Shown here in pieces: positions 5,953 to 6,646 of a stretch of 6,646 nt of DNA; the first letter of the stretch is position 1, and the number at the start of each line of letters is the position of its first letter. The translations under genes were made by a program, and so were the position numbers. This stretch comes from Kiritimatiellia bacterium (GTDB lineage Bacteria > Verrucomicrobiota > Kiritimatiellia > RFP12 > UBA1067). The stretch covers positions 1 to 6,646 of the forward strand of contig JAFPDR010000011.1 in assembly GCA_017389885.1 (NCBI GenBank), given 5' to 3'. The notes beneath the pieces are model-generated. The model was not told the DNA's origin and did no database searches. It saw nothing but the letters and a program-made list of their open reading frames with translations.

Positions 5953-6034
5953 CACTTATTGCAATATGTGACGTGGCAAGCAATATAACATAGGCGGCAA
6001 GGAAAATGACCGAACAGTGCCGCGCACCCTATGT
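5953..6034. other. Gene-free stretch with dyads and direct repeats
   Basis: No coding potential is seen in 5817-6093. Within it, TATTGCAATA (5957-5966) is a perfect palindrome extended by CAC/GTG arms to 5953-5970. GCAATAT occurs at 5961 and 5980, 19 bases apart. ACATAGG (5988-5994) pairs with CCTATGT (6028-6034), and CGGCA (5995-5999) pairs with TGCCG (6018-6022), allowing a 12-pair stem with a one-sided bulge. It could be a protein-binding region or a structured RNA. The strand and function are unknown. Confidence 0.4.
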
Positions 6035-6074
6035 GGCAAAGGAGACTCGGATGCGTCCCTCATCTCACGTGGCG

Positions 6075-6091
6075 AGGGAACAAAGTTCCCT
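6075..6091. terminator. Hairpin directly after the zinc-motif gene, weak terminator candidate
   Basis: AGGGAAC and GTTCCCT form a perfect 7-bp stem with a 3-base loop, two bases after the minus-strand gene's stop codon. On the minus strand no T-run follows, so it may stabilise the mRNA end or be a repeat instead of an intrinsic terminator. Confidence 0.4.
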
Positions 6092-6093
6092 TG

Positions 6094-6646
6094 TCATCTT
6101 GGCACGCGACCTTTGCCATCGCAGGCTTCGCACGGTTTGCGACCAACGCTGATCACGCCCTTTCCATTGCACTTCGAGCACCTGACCTCTTTTGCGGGCA
6201 GTGCATTTCCCGACAGATCCTTTATCCGCGTCTGGCGCACAAAACTGCCCGCCCCATTGCACTTGCTGCAAATCACCTCGTTAGGCACAGTCTTCCTGCC
6301 CTTGCACTTTTCGCACACTACAAATTCTCCGCTCTGGTCGGAATTCGATTTATCGGGGCCATTCGTCCCAGCGGATTCGGACTTTTCGGACACGGCACCC
6401 TTCTTCCGTTCACCATTGAATGTCCTCCAGAAAGAAGGCTGGAGCGGCACTCGTCCCGCTATCGGATCGCCCGCAACTACTTTTGCCGTCGCGAGCCACC
6501 TCAGCGTGTCGTTGTACTGTCTATCGCACAGATCGGCGATCTTCTTTTCTCCATCCTCTTTGAATATGCGTGCCAGATTCATATCCTCGCGGACCTTGTC
6601 GCGGGCATCTGCGTAACGTTTGATCGTGGAATTAATTCGTTCGTCC
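6094..6646 (-). CDS. Protein with four DnaJ-type zinc-binding CxxC motifs, N-terminus outside window
   Basis: The visible part is the C-terminal 183 residues; the frame is open through the right edge, and the internal Met at visible residue 22 is probably not the start. Residues 1-60 are charged and likely helical. A hydrophilic Ser/Lys/Asn-rich linker (about 78-107) follows. The tail carries four CxxC pairs: CEKCKGRK (111-118), CSKCNGAG (126-133), CSKCNGKG (156-163) and CEACDGKG (172-179). The last three match the CxxCxGxG pattern of the DnaJ/Hsp40 cysteine-rich domain; the first is degenerate. In DnaJ the four pairs bind two zinc ions and help handle unfolded substrates. Here the motifs sit at the extreme C-terminus, with no DnaJ C-terminal substrate domain after them, so this is not standard DnaJ. 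No J domain is visible, although one could lie upstream. The gene is convergent with the regulator and less G+C-rich than the other genes. Confidence 0.82.
   Translation of the reverse strand, partial: DERINSTIKRYADARDKVREDMNLARIFKEDGEKKIADLCDRQYNDTLRWLATAKVVAGDPIAGRVPLQPSFWRTFNGERKKGAVSEKSESAGTNGPDKSNSDQSGEFVVCEKCKGRKTVPNEVICSKCNGAGSFVRQTRIKDLSGNALPAKEVRCSKCNGKGVISVGRKPCEACDGKGRVPR

Noticed and set aside
6017..6616. Plus-strand open frame of 199 codons at the right end
   Set aside because: It lies antisense to the zinc-motif gene, whose four CxxC pairs show which strand is coding. No domain is recognised in the plus-strand translation.

Overview
The window is a G+C-rich bacterial segment. 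Signs of origin are a Tat-exported Gfo/Idh/MocA lipoprotein, a secreted sugar-isomerase-like/DUF1080 protein, an LpxC homologue (so probably a Gram-negative with lipid A) and a 7-bp intergenic tandem repeat. Together these suggest a PVC-superphylum bacterium of the Kiritimatiellota/Lentisphaerota/Verrucomicrobiota kind, possibly host- or gut-associated. No marker gene settles the taxonomy, so this is inference.

Layout. From 4751 down to 574 there is a minus-strand cluster of three genes. First is an exported Gfo/Idh/MocA oxidoreductase (3291-4751), then a secreted two-domain protein joining a xylose-isomerase-like TIM barrel to a DUF1080 domain (1629-3218), then a divergent LpxC-like deacetylase (574-1599). 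The gaps are 72 and 29 bases, and the first contains the heptamer repeat. Further along the same strand, behind its own near-consensus promoter (512-541), a secreted beta-sandwich-like protein begins at 448 and runs off the left edge. Divergent from the cluster, a cupin-type AraC-family regulator (4869-5816) is read on the plus strand. The two divergent extended -10 promoters flank a perfect 10-bp palindrome. The regulator's promoter lies so close to its ATG that its mRNA may be leaderless.

From 5817 to 6093 there is no gene. This convergent spacer holds several hairpins, two of which share complementary arms. The right edge carries the C-terminal 183 residues of a minus-strand protein with four DnaJ-type CxxC zinc-binding pairs, in clearly less G+C-rich DNA.

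Working model. The exported oxidoreductase and the TIM-barrel/DUF1080 fusion fit the oxidation-elimination (3-keto-glycoside) route of glycan breakdown: a sugar C3 hydroxyl is oxidised, the glycosidic bond is opened by elimination, and hydration completes cleavage. The AraC-type protein would be the local sugar-responsive regulator. The LpxC-like protein has no export signal and its link to this pathway is unknown. It could be the organism's lipid A deacetylase or a repurposed paralogue.
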